A stretch of DNA of 40,159 nt from Lentisphaeria bacterium (GCA_017504585.1 JAFVQX010000200.1:1-40159); one strand, 5' to 3'. Positions 1-8,479 are shown, counted from the stretch's first letter. Numbers and translations: made by a program. The notes: generated by a model not told the origin, from the letters alone.

Positions 1-90
1 GTATGAGAGAGTATGAGAGAGTATGAGAGAGTATGAGAGAGTATGAGAGAGTATGAAAGAGTATGAGAGAGTATGAAAGAGTATGAAAGT
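1..90. repeat. 10-bp tandem repeat array (GTATGAGAGA unit)
   Basis: Nine consecutive 10-bp units run from the window edge. Six read GTATGAGAGA and the others differ by single A/G changes (GTATGAAAGA, and GTATGAAAGT as the last unit). The left end is cut by the window, so the true copy number is unknown. The period is about one helical turn. No ORF with a ribosome binding site runs through it. Confidence 0.95.
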
Positions 91-100
91 TTCAGGCGGT

Positions 101-173
101 AGACCATCCCATACCATCCCATACCATCCCATACCATCCCATGCCATCCCATGCCTTCCCATACTTTTCCATA
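101..173. repeat. 10-bp tandem repeat array (ATACCATCCC unit)
   Basis: About seven 10-bp units, three of them perfect ATACCATCCC and the rest decaying towards the right (ATGCCATCCC, ATGCCTTCCC, ATACTTTTCC). On the other strand the unit reads GTATGGGATG. It therefore shares its first five bases, GTATG, with the array at 1-90 but lies in the opposite orientation, separated by about 10 bp. Confidence 0.93.
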
Positions 174-224
174 AAAAAGAAAACACCGGACTACTTTGTT
201 TTGCAACTCCGTAATCCGGTGTTT
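171..224 (-). terminator. Rho-independent terminator of the small exported protein gene
   Basis: Arms 181-194 and 211-224 pair over 14 positions with one mismatch (AAACACCGGA core). On the minus strand the stem is followed by a T-rich tract (TCTTTTTTAT). It lies 13 bp beyond the stop codon of the minus-strand gene at 238. Confidence 0.8.
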
Positions 225-237
225 GTTGGGAGGGGGA

Positions 238-627
238 TCAATCTTGCTGTGGCGCGGGACGTTTGCCGCCGCGTTTGCCGCCTCTGCCGCCGCGTTTGCG
301 GTCAGGTCTTTGCGGGAATTTGAGTTCGCCATCTTTGGCTTTCTTCAGAAATTCAGTTGCCATTTTGTCGGAAGCTTTTTTGACGGCTGCTTCCAACTTT
401 TTGTAATTTTCGTCGGTTTTGTTTGCATTGTAGGCTTTAAGTTCATCTTTAACCAGAAAAGCCAACATCATTGCCGGATCAAATTTTTTCTGATTGCCGG
501 GACGCATATTGCGTTTACCTTGCATTTTTTTGCGCGGCGTTGCCGGAGCGTCATCTGCGGTCAAAACGGTTGTGGAAAAAATTGTTCCGCAAATCACAAG
601 TGCTGTCATCAAAGATTTTATTATCAT
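238..627 (-). CDS. Small exported basic protein of unknown function
   Basis: Encodes 129 residues. The N-terminus (about residues 1-24) is a good Sec signal peptide: a short basic start, a hydrophobic stretch, then TVLTA as a likely cleavage region. The mature part is strongly basic. A central predicted helix of about residues 50-100 is rich in Lys, Glu and Ala, and the tail is a low-complexity Arg/Gly/Lys segment (residues 108-124, with GGRGGKRGGK). The ATG has AAGG about 9 bases upstream. A terminator follows directly, so it is probably monocistronic. I recognise no family. The charge pattern suggests binding to an anionic partner such as envelope polymer or nucleic acid, but that is inference only. 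Confidence 0.7.
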   Translation of the reverse strand: MIIKSLMTALVICGTIFSTTVLTADDAPATPRKKMQGKRNMRPGNQKKFDPAMMLAFLVKDELKAYNANKTDENYKKLEAAVKKASDKMATEFLKKAKDGELKFPQRPDRKRGGRGGKRGGKRPAPQQD

Positions 628-817
628 TTTTTGTTACCTTCTGTATATTTGTTATTTTTTTACCCGGGTCATGAGTGCTACAATCTATTCAATGCTTGTT
701 GTTGGGAAAATATTGTCTTTATAGATCAAAGTTTTGCAAAAAATATTTTTTTGCGCAATTTTCTGTGGTAAAAAATCCTTTGCATGCTATCTTATTATAT
801 GAAATAAAAGGGTGATC
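628..817. other. Divergent intergenic region
   Basis: About 190 bp of AT-rich DNA separates the divergent genes at 627 (-) and 818 (+). It must hold both promoters, but I could not find a convincing -35/-10 pair for either. A short inverted repeat (TTGC near 734, GCAA near 755) flanks an A/T run. No RNA gene was seen. Confidence 0.4.
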
Positions 818-1873
818 ATGTTCAAAAAACTACAACTTTATATCACTGATTTTTTCAAAAGCAGCTTTGCCAAAAAACTGTTGGGTGTGTGCAAGTTTTT
901 GTTTGCCGCAGTTCTGATATATTTTTTGACAGGCTCTTGCGGTGTAAAACTGCAACATTTTGAACAACTCAAATGGCACTACGTTGCGTCAGCCGGCGGG
1001 GTGCTTTTGCTGCAGAATTTTTTTGTGGCGTTGCGCTGGTGGTGGCTGTTGCGGGCATTCAAGGTGGAGGCAAGTTTTTTTACGGCGCTGTCGCTGACCA
1101 TGCAAGGTTTGTTTTGTATGCTGTTTTTGCCGGGCGGAACGGTGGCTGCGGATTTGTGCAAGGCGGCGTTAAGTGCCGGAGCATCTGCCGCCGGGCAAAA
1201 GTTTGATGCCGCTTTTACCGTGCTTCTCGACCGGGTCTGCGGACTTGCCGGTTTGCTTATGCTTTCGTTCTTTGCCGCATTTTACTATATATCGTGGGCT
1301 CCGTATCATTTGGTGGGCGAGATCAGTTATCTGCTTAAAGGCGTAATGATCGGTTCGCCGGTATTGCTGGTAATTATTTACGGAGCGTTCCACGCTGATA
1401 AACTTTTGAAGATACCTTTACTGCAAAGACTTTACGATTGGTGCAATTCGTGGAGCAAGGACTTTTTCAAGCAGATCGTTGAGAGTCTGTGTATTTGCCG
1501 CAGTGCAAAAAAACAGGTGATAGGCTGCATGTTGTTTTCGGCTCTGGTGACTTTTCCGCTGATAATTCTTTGCATATATTTTATCGGCAGAAGTTTTGCG
1601 GGGTCAGGGGATAGTGTTTTCTATGGAGCCATACTATCCGGCAGTGCCGGGGAGCTTACCGGATTGCTGCCGCTTACCCCCGGAAGCATCGGGGTAAGAG
1701 ATGTGATATTTCTAAAATGCTTCCAAGCATGCGGTTTGGGTAACGAATCTGCAGCGTTGATACCGTTGATTTTTACTGCATTATTATTCATAACCGGCAG
1801 CACCGGTGCACTTTTTATGCTGAATATGCTCTGGAAGAAGAGCAGCCGCTCTAAAAAAAATCAGTCGGTTTGA
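818..1873 (+). CDS. LPG synthase / flippase-like integral membrane protein (UPF0104, YbhN/AglD2 type)
   Basis: Encodes 351 residues from the ATG at 818, preceded by AAGGG at a good distance. A GTG two codons earlier is too close to that site to be the start. There are about seven hydrophobic segments and a short basic C-terminus. Two hallmarks of the lysylphosphatidylglycerol synthase transmembrane family are visible: LPGGTVAADLCKA near residue 105 and LLPLTPGSIGVRD near residue 285. Related proteins move or modify lipid-linked substrates in the inner membrane. The catalytic GNAT-like domain of true MprF enzymes is absent, so lysyl transfer is unlikely. The substrate cannot be told from sequence. 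It stands alone, facing the minus-strand operon that ends at 1908. Confidence 0.82.
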   Translation: MFKKLQLYITDFFKSSFAKKLLGVCKFLFAAVLIYFLTGSCGVKLQHFEQLKWHYVASAGGVLLLQNFFVALRWWWLLRAFKVEASFFTALSLTMQGLFCMLFLPGGTVAADLCKAALSAGASAAGQKFDAAFTVLLDRVCGLAGLLMLSFFAAFYYISWAPYHLVGEISYLLKGVMIGSPVLLVIIYGAFHADKLLKIPLLQRLYDWCNSWSKDFFKQIVESLCICRSAKKQVIGCMLFSALVTFPLIILCIYFIGRSFAGSGDSVFYGAILSGSAGELTGLLPLTPGSIGVRDVIFLKCFQACGLGNESAALIPLIFTALLFITGSTGALFMLNMLWKKSSRSKKNQSV

Positions 1874-1884
1874 ACTGTTATCAA

Positions 1885-1909
1885 GGCAACTTCTTTTGCC
1901 GGATTTTTT
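1885..1909 (+). terminator. Weak possible terminator after the flippase-like gene
   Basis: A 5-bp stem GGCAA/TTGCC (1885-1889 and 1896-1900) is followed by GGATTTTTT. It sits in the 34-bp gap between convergent genes. The stem is short, so this is tentative. Confidence 0.35.
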
Positions 1910-2225
1910 ATTGATATTTTTCCACCAGTTCGGCGGCGACTCTTACACATTCCACGCATGGGAAAGGCTTTTCGGCACCTTTGATCTCCCGGCAAGTTTC
2001 AAAACCTGCTGCTGCAACAAATTCTGCGATCAAGTCGGCGTGTTTTTCTGCCGGAACCAGACACAACGCCGCATGGAGTGCTCCGCAGCGGCCCTGCGGA
2101 GCTTTGCCCCCGCCGCAAAGTGCCATCCGGCAAGATAATTCACGATTGCCCGCACCGTCAGCCACGGCTTGAGCGCAGTTGTGCAATTTGGGTACAGCGG
2201 TAAAAAGTTCAACAGCTTTATTCAT
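1908..2225 (-). CDS. C_GCAxxG_C_C family protein
   Basis: Encodes 105 residues with eight cysteines (C17, C32, C37, C47, C55, C78, C90, C93). The arrangement follows the C_GCAxxG_C_C family: NCAQAV near the start in place of GCAxxG, a glycine-rich CGGG, then RCGAL, TCREI and a closing CVEC followed by a helix. Members are small, probably metal- or cluster-binding proteins of anaerobes with no proven reaction. The ATG has AAAGGAG about 8 bases upstream. It is the last gene of the minus-strand run that starts with efp and lies 22 bp after the two-TM protein gene. Confidence 0.72.
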   Translation of the reverse strand: MNKAVELFTAVPKLHNCAQAVADGAGNRELSCRMALCGGGKAPQGRCGALHAALCLVPAEKHADLIAEFVAAAGFETCREIKGAEKPFPCVECVRVAAELVEKYQ

Positions 2226-2247
2226 GAAAAAAACTCCTTTCTGTAAA

Positions 2248-3435
2248 TTACAAGCCTAAAAAACTGCCAATACCATTCAGAACAAAATTAACGCATTTTT
2301 CAATAGCGTTTTGTTTGGTTTTACTGTAAGTATAAGAGATTGTTTGAGTAAGAAAAATACCTTTTTCGATTTTTATATCAAATAAGGCCGCTTCTTTGCG
2401 GAAATAATGCCACCAGGTTTCTGTCCGGCAGAGAGAGTAAGAAGCGTGAGCATCGTACCCCAGCAACCGGGCTGCTTCGATTTTATAATTATTTTTAACA
2501 GCATTATTTTCGGTGATCCCTTGAGTACCATAGATAAAAACTCTGCCATTGCCGTATAATATAACTTGCCTTACTCTGCCGGCAAGGATGTTGTGAAGTC
2601 TTAAATTCCAAACCGTCTTGATTTTTATGCCATCGGTAATCCCGATCAGATGTCGGGGGCGGATCACTATGGCGCTGTTGCTCGGTAATGCTATTTCTGC
2701 AATGTAATAATCCGGTTCGGGAGCGGTTATGGTTATATCGCCTTCACTGTTTTCAGCCGAAAAATCCACCAGTTCAAATAAGTCGGCGGCAAAGGTGATC
2801 AATGGTGCCTGCCATTGCCACATGAATCTGGTTTGTGCTTGCAGATTGCATGTCGCCCCTTTCCAGCCGCCGCGGAGATACAAATGCTCGTTGCCGGATA
2901 AATGGGTGGTCAATGCCGCTTGGGCTTTGGTCATGTCGATACTTTGCGTTGCCGGAGCTTTTTTCAGCGCGGCTATGGGGGCAGATTTTTCCACAAATCT
3001 TGCGATCACAAAATATGTCATCAACGATACCAGCAAGGGCGAAAGAGCCAATAATACAAAGATGTAAAATGCGTATAAGAAAATATCTTTACGGCAATTT
3101 TTTATGACCGCGTCCCAAAATTCCGGATCAGCACCAAGTTTTTGAGCATTTGCAGACTCAATTTCCGCTTTCAAGGCAAAGATTTTAAGCCTGTCTTGAT
3201 AATTTTTATACTCATTCCAATACTTTTTCCAGCCCTTTTCCGGACGGTTTTTTATATTGTTATCCAGAAAAACTATCTGTTTATAAAGCTTGTCGATTAT
3301 TATTTGGATCTGCTCATTGCGTTCTTTGTTGACAGTTGTGGTGGTGGTATTCAGCGCTATTACAACAAAAGCAGCAGCAAGGGAGCTTATGGCAAGCAAA
3401 ATAATTTTTTTTATGAATGATGTTATTATTTTCAC
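2248..3435 (-). CDS. Uncharacterised two-TM membrane protein with large soluble C-terminal domain
   Basis: Encodes 395 residues. The GTG start is supported by GGAG seven bases upstream. TM1 spans about residues 8-28 and TM2 about 117-145. The segment between them (30-115) is charged and helical, possibly coiled-coil. The C-terminal 240 residues are mostly beta-rich, with a stretch around 255-275 (SAIVIRPRHLIGI) that faintly recalls AIM24-like beta-roll proteins. That resemblance is too weak for a family assignment. It lies 52 bp after the GH43 gene and 22 bp before the C_GCAxxG_C_C gene, so it is probably co-transcribed with both. Function unknown. Confidence 0.65.
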   Translation of the reverse strand: MKIITSFIKKIILLAISSLAAAFVVIALNTTTTTVNKERNEQIQIIIDKLYKQIVFLDNNIKNRPEKGWKKYWNEYKNYQDRLKIFALKAEIESANAQKLGADPEFWDAVIKNCRKDIFLYAFYIFVLLALSPLLVSLMTYFVIARFVEKSAPIAALKKAPATQSIDMTKAQAALTTHLSGNEHLYLRGGWKGATCNLQAQTRFMWQWQAPLITFAADLFELVDFSAENSEGDITITAPEPDYYIAEIALPSNSAIVIRPRHLIGITDGIKIKTVWNLRLHNILAGRVRQVILYGNGRVFIYGTQGITENNAVKNNYKIEAARLLGYDAHASYSLCRTETWWHYFRKEAALFDIKIEKGIFLTQTISYTYSKTKQNAIEKCVNFVLNGIGSFLGL

Positions 3436-3487
3436 CTTTTTGCTCCAACGTGCTGCAATACTTAAAAGTTTGAATACACAGATAACT

Positions 3488-4939
3488 TTATCTTCTCCCG
3501 AAAAGTGTAAAGTTACCTACTCCACGATGGAGTTTCGGATTTTCTGCAATTTCAAAACTCAATCTCACATATTGAGCGCGCACTTTTTCTCCACAGCGGA
3601 AATCTATGAGCAAATCCTGATCGTTATTGCTGTGATCCCAGACTGCCACAGGTTTTTTCCCGTTGCCGCTGAAAAACTCCAGCTTGTATTTGGCCGGTTC
3701 CGGCATGATGTTGTTCTGCTGATCTATGCCTTCTTCCGCCCACATTATCTGAAAAGCGTAAATATCAAATTCCTGCTGCAAATTTACTTCCACCCACGGA
3801 GCTTTATCTTCGGAATCCGGCATCCACCAGGTGTGCGTGCAGTCGTCAAAGGCAAACGCCGGGTAGCAGCAGCCGTAACTGCTGGAGCCTGTCACTTTTT
3901 TGAATACCGAAACCGGCACCAGCCCCAGATCGCCGCCGCTGACTGATTGGGGTACGGCGGTGATTTTTACATGAGCATCGCCATTGGCATCAAACTCAAC
4001 TCTATCCATGCCAACCCGGCGTTCAAACATGTGTATCCGGCGGATCAAAGTGGTGTAAAACTGCCAGACGGTGTTGTCGGGGCCTTTTACCCAGCCGCCG
4101 TGACCGGTTCCGCAAACCCTTCCGTATTTTTCCCGGGCGACCGGAGTATTTTGCTTGGTAAAAGGTCCCAGCGGCGATTTGCCCCGGACTACGCCCACAG
4201 TGTACGCCCGGAACTGGGTGCCGCAAGCAGAAAATTGCAGATAATACTCGTTGTTGTGTTTGAACATGGATTCTCCTTCGATCCACGCCATGTCGGAGTG
4301 TTCGTTGAAGTCACCGTAACGCTCAAAGATATTTTCCGGCGAAAAATCCACCACTTTTACCGGTTTGCCGATACCCTGCACCGGGTTGTCGGAATCAAGC
4401 TCAATACCGAAAATCCCTTCGCCGGTTCCGCCGTAATACCAATAGGCATACAAACGGTCGTCATCGTCGGTAAAAAGCATGGGGTCGAGCCATTCGGGCC
4501 CCAGGGGGATATTGTCGCCATCTACCGGAGTGCCCAGCGAGCGGTAAGGACCCAGCGGCGTGGGGGCTGTCAGAATTTCCGCCTTGCCCGCAAAGGGCCA
4601 ACTGCTGGTCAGAAGATATTGGTTTTTGCACTTGGTAATAGTCGGAGCATAGCCCAGCTTTTCGCCGTTGGCATACTCTATTTTATGGTATTCCCAATGG
4701 GCGAGATCACTTGATACATACGCTTCGCCCACCGAAGGGAACATGTACCATTTCCCGTTATCGTACAATACTTCCGGGTCTGCCATTTCCCGGAAATCCC
4801 GCATAGGCCCGGCAAAATCTCCGGCACGGTCTGGCGAGGAACCACGGCGGGATGGTGCCAGAAAACCAATCGGGTAATTGGCTAAAACCAAAGGATTGCA
4901 CCAGGTATCAGCGGGCAGGGTATTTTTTATTTTTTCCAT
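3488..4939 (-). CDS. Glycoside hydrolase family 43 enzyme with C-terminal F5/8-type-C-like domain
   Basis: Encodes 483 residues. The five-bladed propeller of GH43 covers about residues 12-335. Likely catalytic residues are D54 (ADPEV, general base), D152 (LDPMLF, pKa modulator) and E221 (WIEGES, general acid). H280 in TGHGGW fits the central metal-binding histidine. Residues about 350-481 look like a discoidin/F5-8C carbohydrate-binding domain (AFDDCTHTWW near its start, AQYVRLSF near its end). GH43 enzymes release arabinose, xylose or galactose from plant-type glycans; the exact sugar is not readable here. There is no signal peptide, so it probably acts on imported oligosaccharides. AAGGAG precedes the ATG. 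It lies 18 bp after uup, an unusual neighbour for a glycosidase. Confidence 0.88.
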   Translation of the reverse strand: MEKIKNTLPADTWCNPLVLANYPIGFLAPSRRGSSPDRAGDFAGPMRDFREMADPEVLYDNGKWYMFPSVGEAYVSSDLAHWEYHKIEYANGEKLGYAPTITKCKNQYLLTSSWPFAGKAEILTAPTPLGPYRSLGTPVDGDNIPLGPEWLDPMLFTDDDDRLYAYWYYGGTGEGIFGIELDSDNPVQGIGKPVKVVDFSPENIFERYGDFNEHSDMAWIEGESMFKHNNEYYLQFSACGTQFRAYTVGVVRGKSPLGPFTKQNTPVAREKYGRVCGTGHGGWVKGPDNTVWQFYTTLIRRIHMFERRVGMDRVEFDANGDAHVKITAVPQSVSGGDLGLVPVSVFKKVTGSSSYGCCYPAFAFDDCTHTWWMPDSEDKAPWVEVNLQQEFDIYAFQIMWAEEGIDQQNNIMPEPAKYKLEFFSGNGKKPVAVWDHSNNDQDLLIDFRCGEKVRAQYVRLSFEIAENPKLHRGVGNFTLFGRR

Positions 4940-4957
4940 AAGTTTATCTCCTTGGTA

Positions 4958-6832
4958 TCAGGCTCTTTCTGCCAGTTCCAGCCAGCGTTCGGCGGCGGCA
5001 TCGAGCTTTTGTTTCAAATCTTCCAATTCCTTATTCAGTTCGTTGGTCTGACTGCCGTATTTATTGAAAAAGTCTGCATCCTGAAACATCCCTTCGATTT
5101 CGGCGATGCGTTCTTCCAGTTTGGGCATATCTTCTTCCAACTTCTTGAATTCAGTCTGCTCTTTGAAGGTCAGCTTTTTGGGTTTTTCTTTTACGGGAGC
5201 TTCCACGGTTTTGCTTTCCGCCGGTTTGGCGGCTGGCTTTTTTTCTTCAGCAGATGGGGCAGGGCGTTTCTGCAAATAATAGTCGTAATCGCCGGGCGTG
5301 TAGAATACTTTGCCAGAGCCATCCAAACCGATGATGCCGTCGCAAATGCGGTTGAGAAAATAGCGGTCGTGGCTTACCAGCAAGATAGTTCCATCATATT
5401 CCGCCAAAGCCTCTTCCAGCAATCGCAGCGTGGAAAGGTCAAGGTCATTGGTCGGCTCGTCCAGAATCAGAAAATTGCCGCCCCGTTTCAAAATTTTTGC
5501 CAGCATGATGCGGGCTTTTTCGCCGCCTGAAAGATACTTTATATGAGTATTGATCCGGTCGTCTTCAAAGAGAAATCTTCTTAAATAGCTGCGGACGGTC
5601 AAACTTGCACCGCCAAATCTGATCGAGTCACGGCCTTCGGCAACTTCTTCATAGACAGTGTGTTCTTCGTTCAGTGCCATGCGGTTTTGATCCACATAGT
5701 TGAATTCCACCTGCGGAGCCATTTTTATAGAGCCTGTGTCGGGAGCCAGCGTGCCGGTTATCACCCGCAACAGCGTGGTTTTGCCGCAGCCGTTGGCTCC
5801 TACGATGCCGATTTTTCTGCCGGGAGTTATTTCCAGTGTAAAGGGTTCAAAAAGAGTTTTGCCGCCCAGCGTTTTGGATATATCTTTTATTTCAAGGCAC
5901 ATGTTGCCCAGCCGTGGGCCGGGAGGGATCACCAGCTCCACTTCGCCGGTGCGTTCGGGGCCCGATTGGGCGGCGATTTCGTTGTAACGGCGCAAACGCC
6001 CCAGATTTCGCCGCAAGCGGGCTTTGGGGGAACGGCGTACCCACTCGATTTCGGAGCGTAAAAAGTGTTTGCGTTTGGCTTCCAGAGCATCTTCGTTGGC
6101 TTCCCGCTCCGCTTTGTACGCCAGAAAATCGGCGTAGGAACCCTCCACGCTGTAAAATTTGCCGTGATCCAGTTCCACGATCCTGTTCGCCACCCGGTCA
6201 AGGAAAAAGCGGTCGTGAGTCACCAGCAAAGTGGTGCCTTGGTATGCGGCAAGAAAGTCTTCGATCCACCCTACTGTTTCAATATCCAAATGGTTGGTGG
6301 GTTCATCCAGCAGCAGCAAATCTGGTTGCGAAACGATCGCCCTCGCAAGAGCGACCCGCCGTTTTTCCCCGCCGGAGAGATCGCCAAGTTTTTTCTCCGG
6401 AAAATTCAGCTGCAATTTGCCCATGACCTCATCCAGCAACACTTCCGGGTGCCATGCGTCGTGCAAATTCAAATAATGCTCCAACTCTTCGTGCCGGGCT
6501 TGGGTGGTGGTGCTGCTTTCGTATTCGGCAAGGAGTTGGTAGATAAAATCCTGACCGCTTTTTACGCTTTGGCGCACGGTCAAATCCCCCGGCAGGGTAA
6601 ATTCCTGATCCAATGAAGCGATCCGGATATTGCGCATTTTGTTTATTACGGCATCGTGCAGCAGCAGTTCGCCCTTGATCACGCTCAAAAGTGTGGATTT
6701 ACCGCAGCCGTTGCGCCCTACTAATGCGACCTTTTCGCCTTCGGATATGGAAAACTCTGCATTGTTGAAAATATTCTGGGTGCCGATGGAAAACTCCAAC
6801 GCTTTTGCCGACCAGATAACTTGTTCTGCCAT
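4958..6832 (-). CDS. uup: ABC-F ATPase, Uup type
   Basis: Encodes 624 residues, close to the length of E. coli Uup. Two ABC cassettes and no membrane segment define the ABC-F class. Walker A motifs are at 39-47 (GRNGCGKST) and 345-353 (GANGCGKTT). The signature LSGGEK occurs in both halves, and both Walker B motifs keep the catalytic Glu (LLDEPTNHLD, ILDEPTNDLD). The inter-domain P-site-tRNA-interaction linker is about residues 240-300. A Lys/Pro-rich spacer and a C-terminal coiled coil (about 555-624) are the Uup hallmark. ABC-F proteins of this type bind the ribosomal E site and relieve stalled elongation. The gene begins 30 bp after epmA and sits in the efp operon, which supports a ribosome-rescue role. 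The ribosome binding site is weak. Confidence 0.9.
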   Translation of the reverse strand: MAEQVIWSAKALEFSIGTQNIFNNAEFSISEGEKVALVGRNGCGKSTLLSVIKGELLLHDAVINKMRNIRIASLDQEFTLPGDLTVRQSVKSGQDFIYQLLAEYESSTTTQARHEELEHYLNLHDAWHPEVLLDEVMGKLQLNFPEKKLGDLSGGEKRRVALARAIVSQPDLLLLDEPTNHLDIETVGWIEDFLAAYQGTTLLVTHDRFFLDRVANRIVELDHGKFYSVEGSYADFLAYKAEREANEDALEAKRKHFLRSEIEWVRRSPKARLRRNLGRLRRYNEIAAQSGPERTGEVELVIPPGPRLGNMCLEIKDISKTLGGKTLFEPFTLEITPGRKIGIVGANGCGKTTLLRVITGTLAPDTGSIKMAPQVEFNYVDQNRMALNEEHTVYEEVAEGRDSIRFGGASLTVRSYLRRFLFEDDRINTHIKYLSGGEKARIMLAKILKRGGNFLILDEPTNDLDLSTLRLLEEALAEYDGTILLVSHDRYFLNRICDGIIGLDGSGKVFYTPGDYDYYLQKRPAPSAEEKKPAAKPAESKTVEAPVKEKPKKLTFKEQTEFKKLEEDMPKLEERIAEIEGMFQDADFFNKYGSQTNELNKELEDLKQKLDAAAERWLELAERA

Positions 6833-6862
6833 GATTTTTTATCCGTATTTGTTAAGCCTTAT

Positions 6863-7816
6863 TCAGAAAAGCACTTCTGAAATATCTTCTGCATCCATGG
6901 CTATCATCGCCAGACGGTCGAAGCCCAATGCTGAACCTGTGCATACCGGCAGCGCGTTACGGCGCAATACATCGTTGAATGCTGCCGGTTCGCCGTATTC
7001 GGCTGCCCCCCGCTTTTTCCGGAATTCCCGGCTGGCTTCAAAACGTTTGAGCTGTTCAGCGCCATCGGTCAATTCGCCGTAGGCGTTGGCAAGCTCCACT
7101 CCGGCAATGTAAAGCTCCCACCTTTCCGCAACCCGTTTGTCGCTGGCAGATAGCTGTGCCAGACTTGCCCGGCTTGCCGGATAATCTGTCAGATAGGTCA
7201 AGTGGCCGTTGCCCAGCTGCGGCTCGATTTTTGTAACCATCAATTCGTCAAAGAGATCGCTTTTGTCGGCTTCAAACATATCGCAATTTGTGTAGCGCCG
7301 GAACGCTTCTTCGACGGTTATGACTTCTGCCGGAGAGTCCAGGTCTATAACTTTGCCGTGAAAAGTCAGCGTGCTTTTCTGCAAAAGCTTTTTTAATGAC
7401 GAAGTGATCAAACCGGTGGTGAAATCCCGGAGTTCAACATAGTTGCCGCCGGCGATATAATACTCCAGCATAGTGAATTCTTCCCGGTGTTTCCAGCCGT
7501 GTTCATCGGCGCGGAAACAGGGACCGAACTGGTAGATCTTCTGATATTTATTTGCCAGCAGCACCTTCATTTCCAGCTCCGGCGAAGGACGCAGAAATTT
7601 GCCCGCCGAAGGTATGCAGTCGATGTATTCTTCGGGGGCAGGGCCGGCGATCCTTACCGGAGTTTCCACTTCCAGAAAATCCTGCCTGTCGAAAAATTCG
7701 CGCATGTATTTTTTCAGCAACGCTCTCTTTCGCAGATTTTCCACCGGCGGCACATAAAAAACCGTCCCGGAAGTGTTTTCCGGAACGGTATTGTCGTTTT
7801 TGCTGAAATCAGCCAT
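6863..7816 (-). CDS. epmA: Elongation factor P--(R)-beta-lysine ligase (EpmA/GenX/PoxA)
   Basis: Encodes 317 residues: a class II lysyl-tRNA synthetase catalytic core without the N-terminal anticodon-binding domain, which is the definition of EpmA. Motif 1 is around residues 47-54 (FLEVETPV), motif 2 is 101-118 (FRADEHGW, then REEFTMLE) and motif 3 is about 294-305 (ALGFDRLAM). EpmA attaches beta-lysine to a conserved lysine of EF-P instead of charging tRNA. The gene starts 8 bp after the efp stop, so the enzyme and its protein substrate are translationally linked. The aminomutase EpmB that supplies beta-lysine is not in this window. Confidence 0.93.
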   Translation of the reverse strand: MADFSKNDNTVPENTSGTVFYVPPVENLRKRALLKKYMREFFDRQDFLEVETPVRIAGPAPEEYIDCIPSAGKFLRPSPELEMKVLLANKYQKIYQFGPCFRADEHGWKHREEFTMLEYYIAGGNYVELRDFTTGLITSSLKKLLQKSTLTFHGKVIDLDSPAEVITVEEAFRRYTNCDMFEADKSDLFDELMVTKIEPQLGNGHLTYLTDYPASRASLAQLSASDKRVAERWELYIAGVELANAYGELTDGAEQLKRFEASREFRKKRGAAEYGEPAAFNDVLRRNALPVCTGSALGFDRLAMIAMDAEDISEVLF

Positions 7817-7824
7817 AAAGCTGC

Positions 7825-8391
7825 TTACGCCTTGCTGACGCGTTCGGCGTATTCACCGGTACGGGTGTCAACTTTTACAGTGTCGCCTTCGTTGATGAAG
7901 AGCGGGACCTGGATCTCGTAGCCGTTATCCAGCTTGGCCGGTTTCATAACGTTGGTGGCGGTATCGCCGCGGGCACCGGGTTCGGTTTCCGCAATCACTT
8001 TTTCGATAAAGGTCGGCAGCGTGATTTCAATGGGCTGACCATTGAAAAGCAGGACTTTGCACAGGCTGTCTTCGATCAGGAAGTAGACCTGATCGCCCAG
8101 CATTTCGCCATGGATGCGCATTTCTTCGTAGGTTTCCGCATCGCTGAAAACGTACATATCGCCTTCGGCGTAGGAGTAGTACATTTCGCGTTCTTCCAAG
8201 TCCGGCTTTTCGATTTTATCAGTGGGGCGGTAGGTCTTTTCCATACCGGCGCCGTTGATCATGTTTTTCATTTTGCAGCGATAAAGAGCAGTACCTTTAC
8301 CGGGTTTGCAGAATTCAAATTCAGTAATTGCCCACGGGGCACCGTCGATCTGGATCTTCAGACCCTTTTTGAGGTCGGACGCATTGTACAT
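7825..8391 (-). CDS. efp: Elongation factor P
   Basis: Encodes 188 residues, the standard EF-P length, with the usual three beta-barrel domains. The tip loop CKPGKGTALYR places K32 at the position of E. coli K34, the residue modified by EpmA. EF-P enters the ribosome between the P and E sites and speeds peptide-bond formation at proline runs. GGAG lies 10 bases before the ATG. It is the first gene of the minus-strand operon, read from the promoter at 8444-8472. Confidence 0.96.
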   Translation of the reverse strand: MYNASDLKKGLKIQIDGAPWAITEFEFCKPGKGTALYRCKMKNMINGAGMEKTYRPTDKIEKPDLEEREMYYSYAEGDMYVFSDAETYEEMRIHGEMLGDQVYFLIEDSLCKVLLFNGQPIEITLPTFIEKVIAETEPGARGDTATNVMKPAKLDNGYEIQVPLFINEGDTVKVDTRTGEYAERVSKA

Positions 8392-8443
8392 TGTGTGTTT
8401 TCTCCATTGTTGTTTTATACAAGGTTATAAATATTATCTGTAT

Positions 8444-8472
8444 AATATATACCCATTTTCAGATTTTTTCAA
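8444..8472 (-). promoter_or_regulatory. Predicted sigma-70-type promoter of the efp operon
   Basis: On the minus strand TTGAAA (plus 8467-8472), a 17-bp spacer, then TATATT (plus 8444-8449). It is about 50 bp upstream of the efp start and back to back with the MATE promoter. Confidence 0.6.
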
Positions 8473-8479
8473 GTCGCAA

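Noticed and set aside
1..173. CRISPR array
   Set aside because: Units are 10 bp with no spacers and no cas genes are nearby; these are plain tandem repeats.
141..771. Plus-strand open frames starting in the repeat array and over the small exported protein
   Set aside because: They run antisense to a gene with a signal peptide, ribosome binding site and terminator, and have no start signal of their own.
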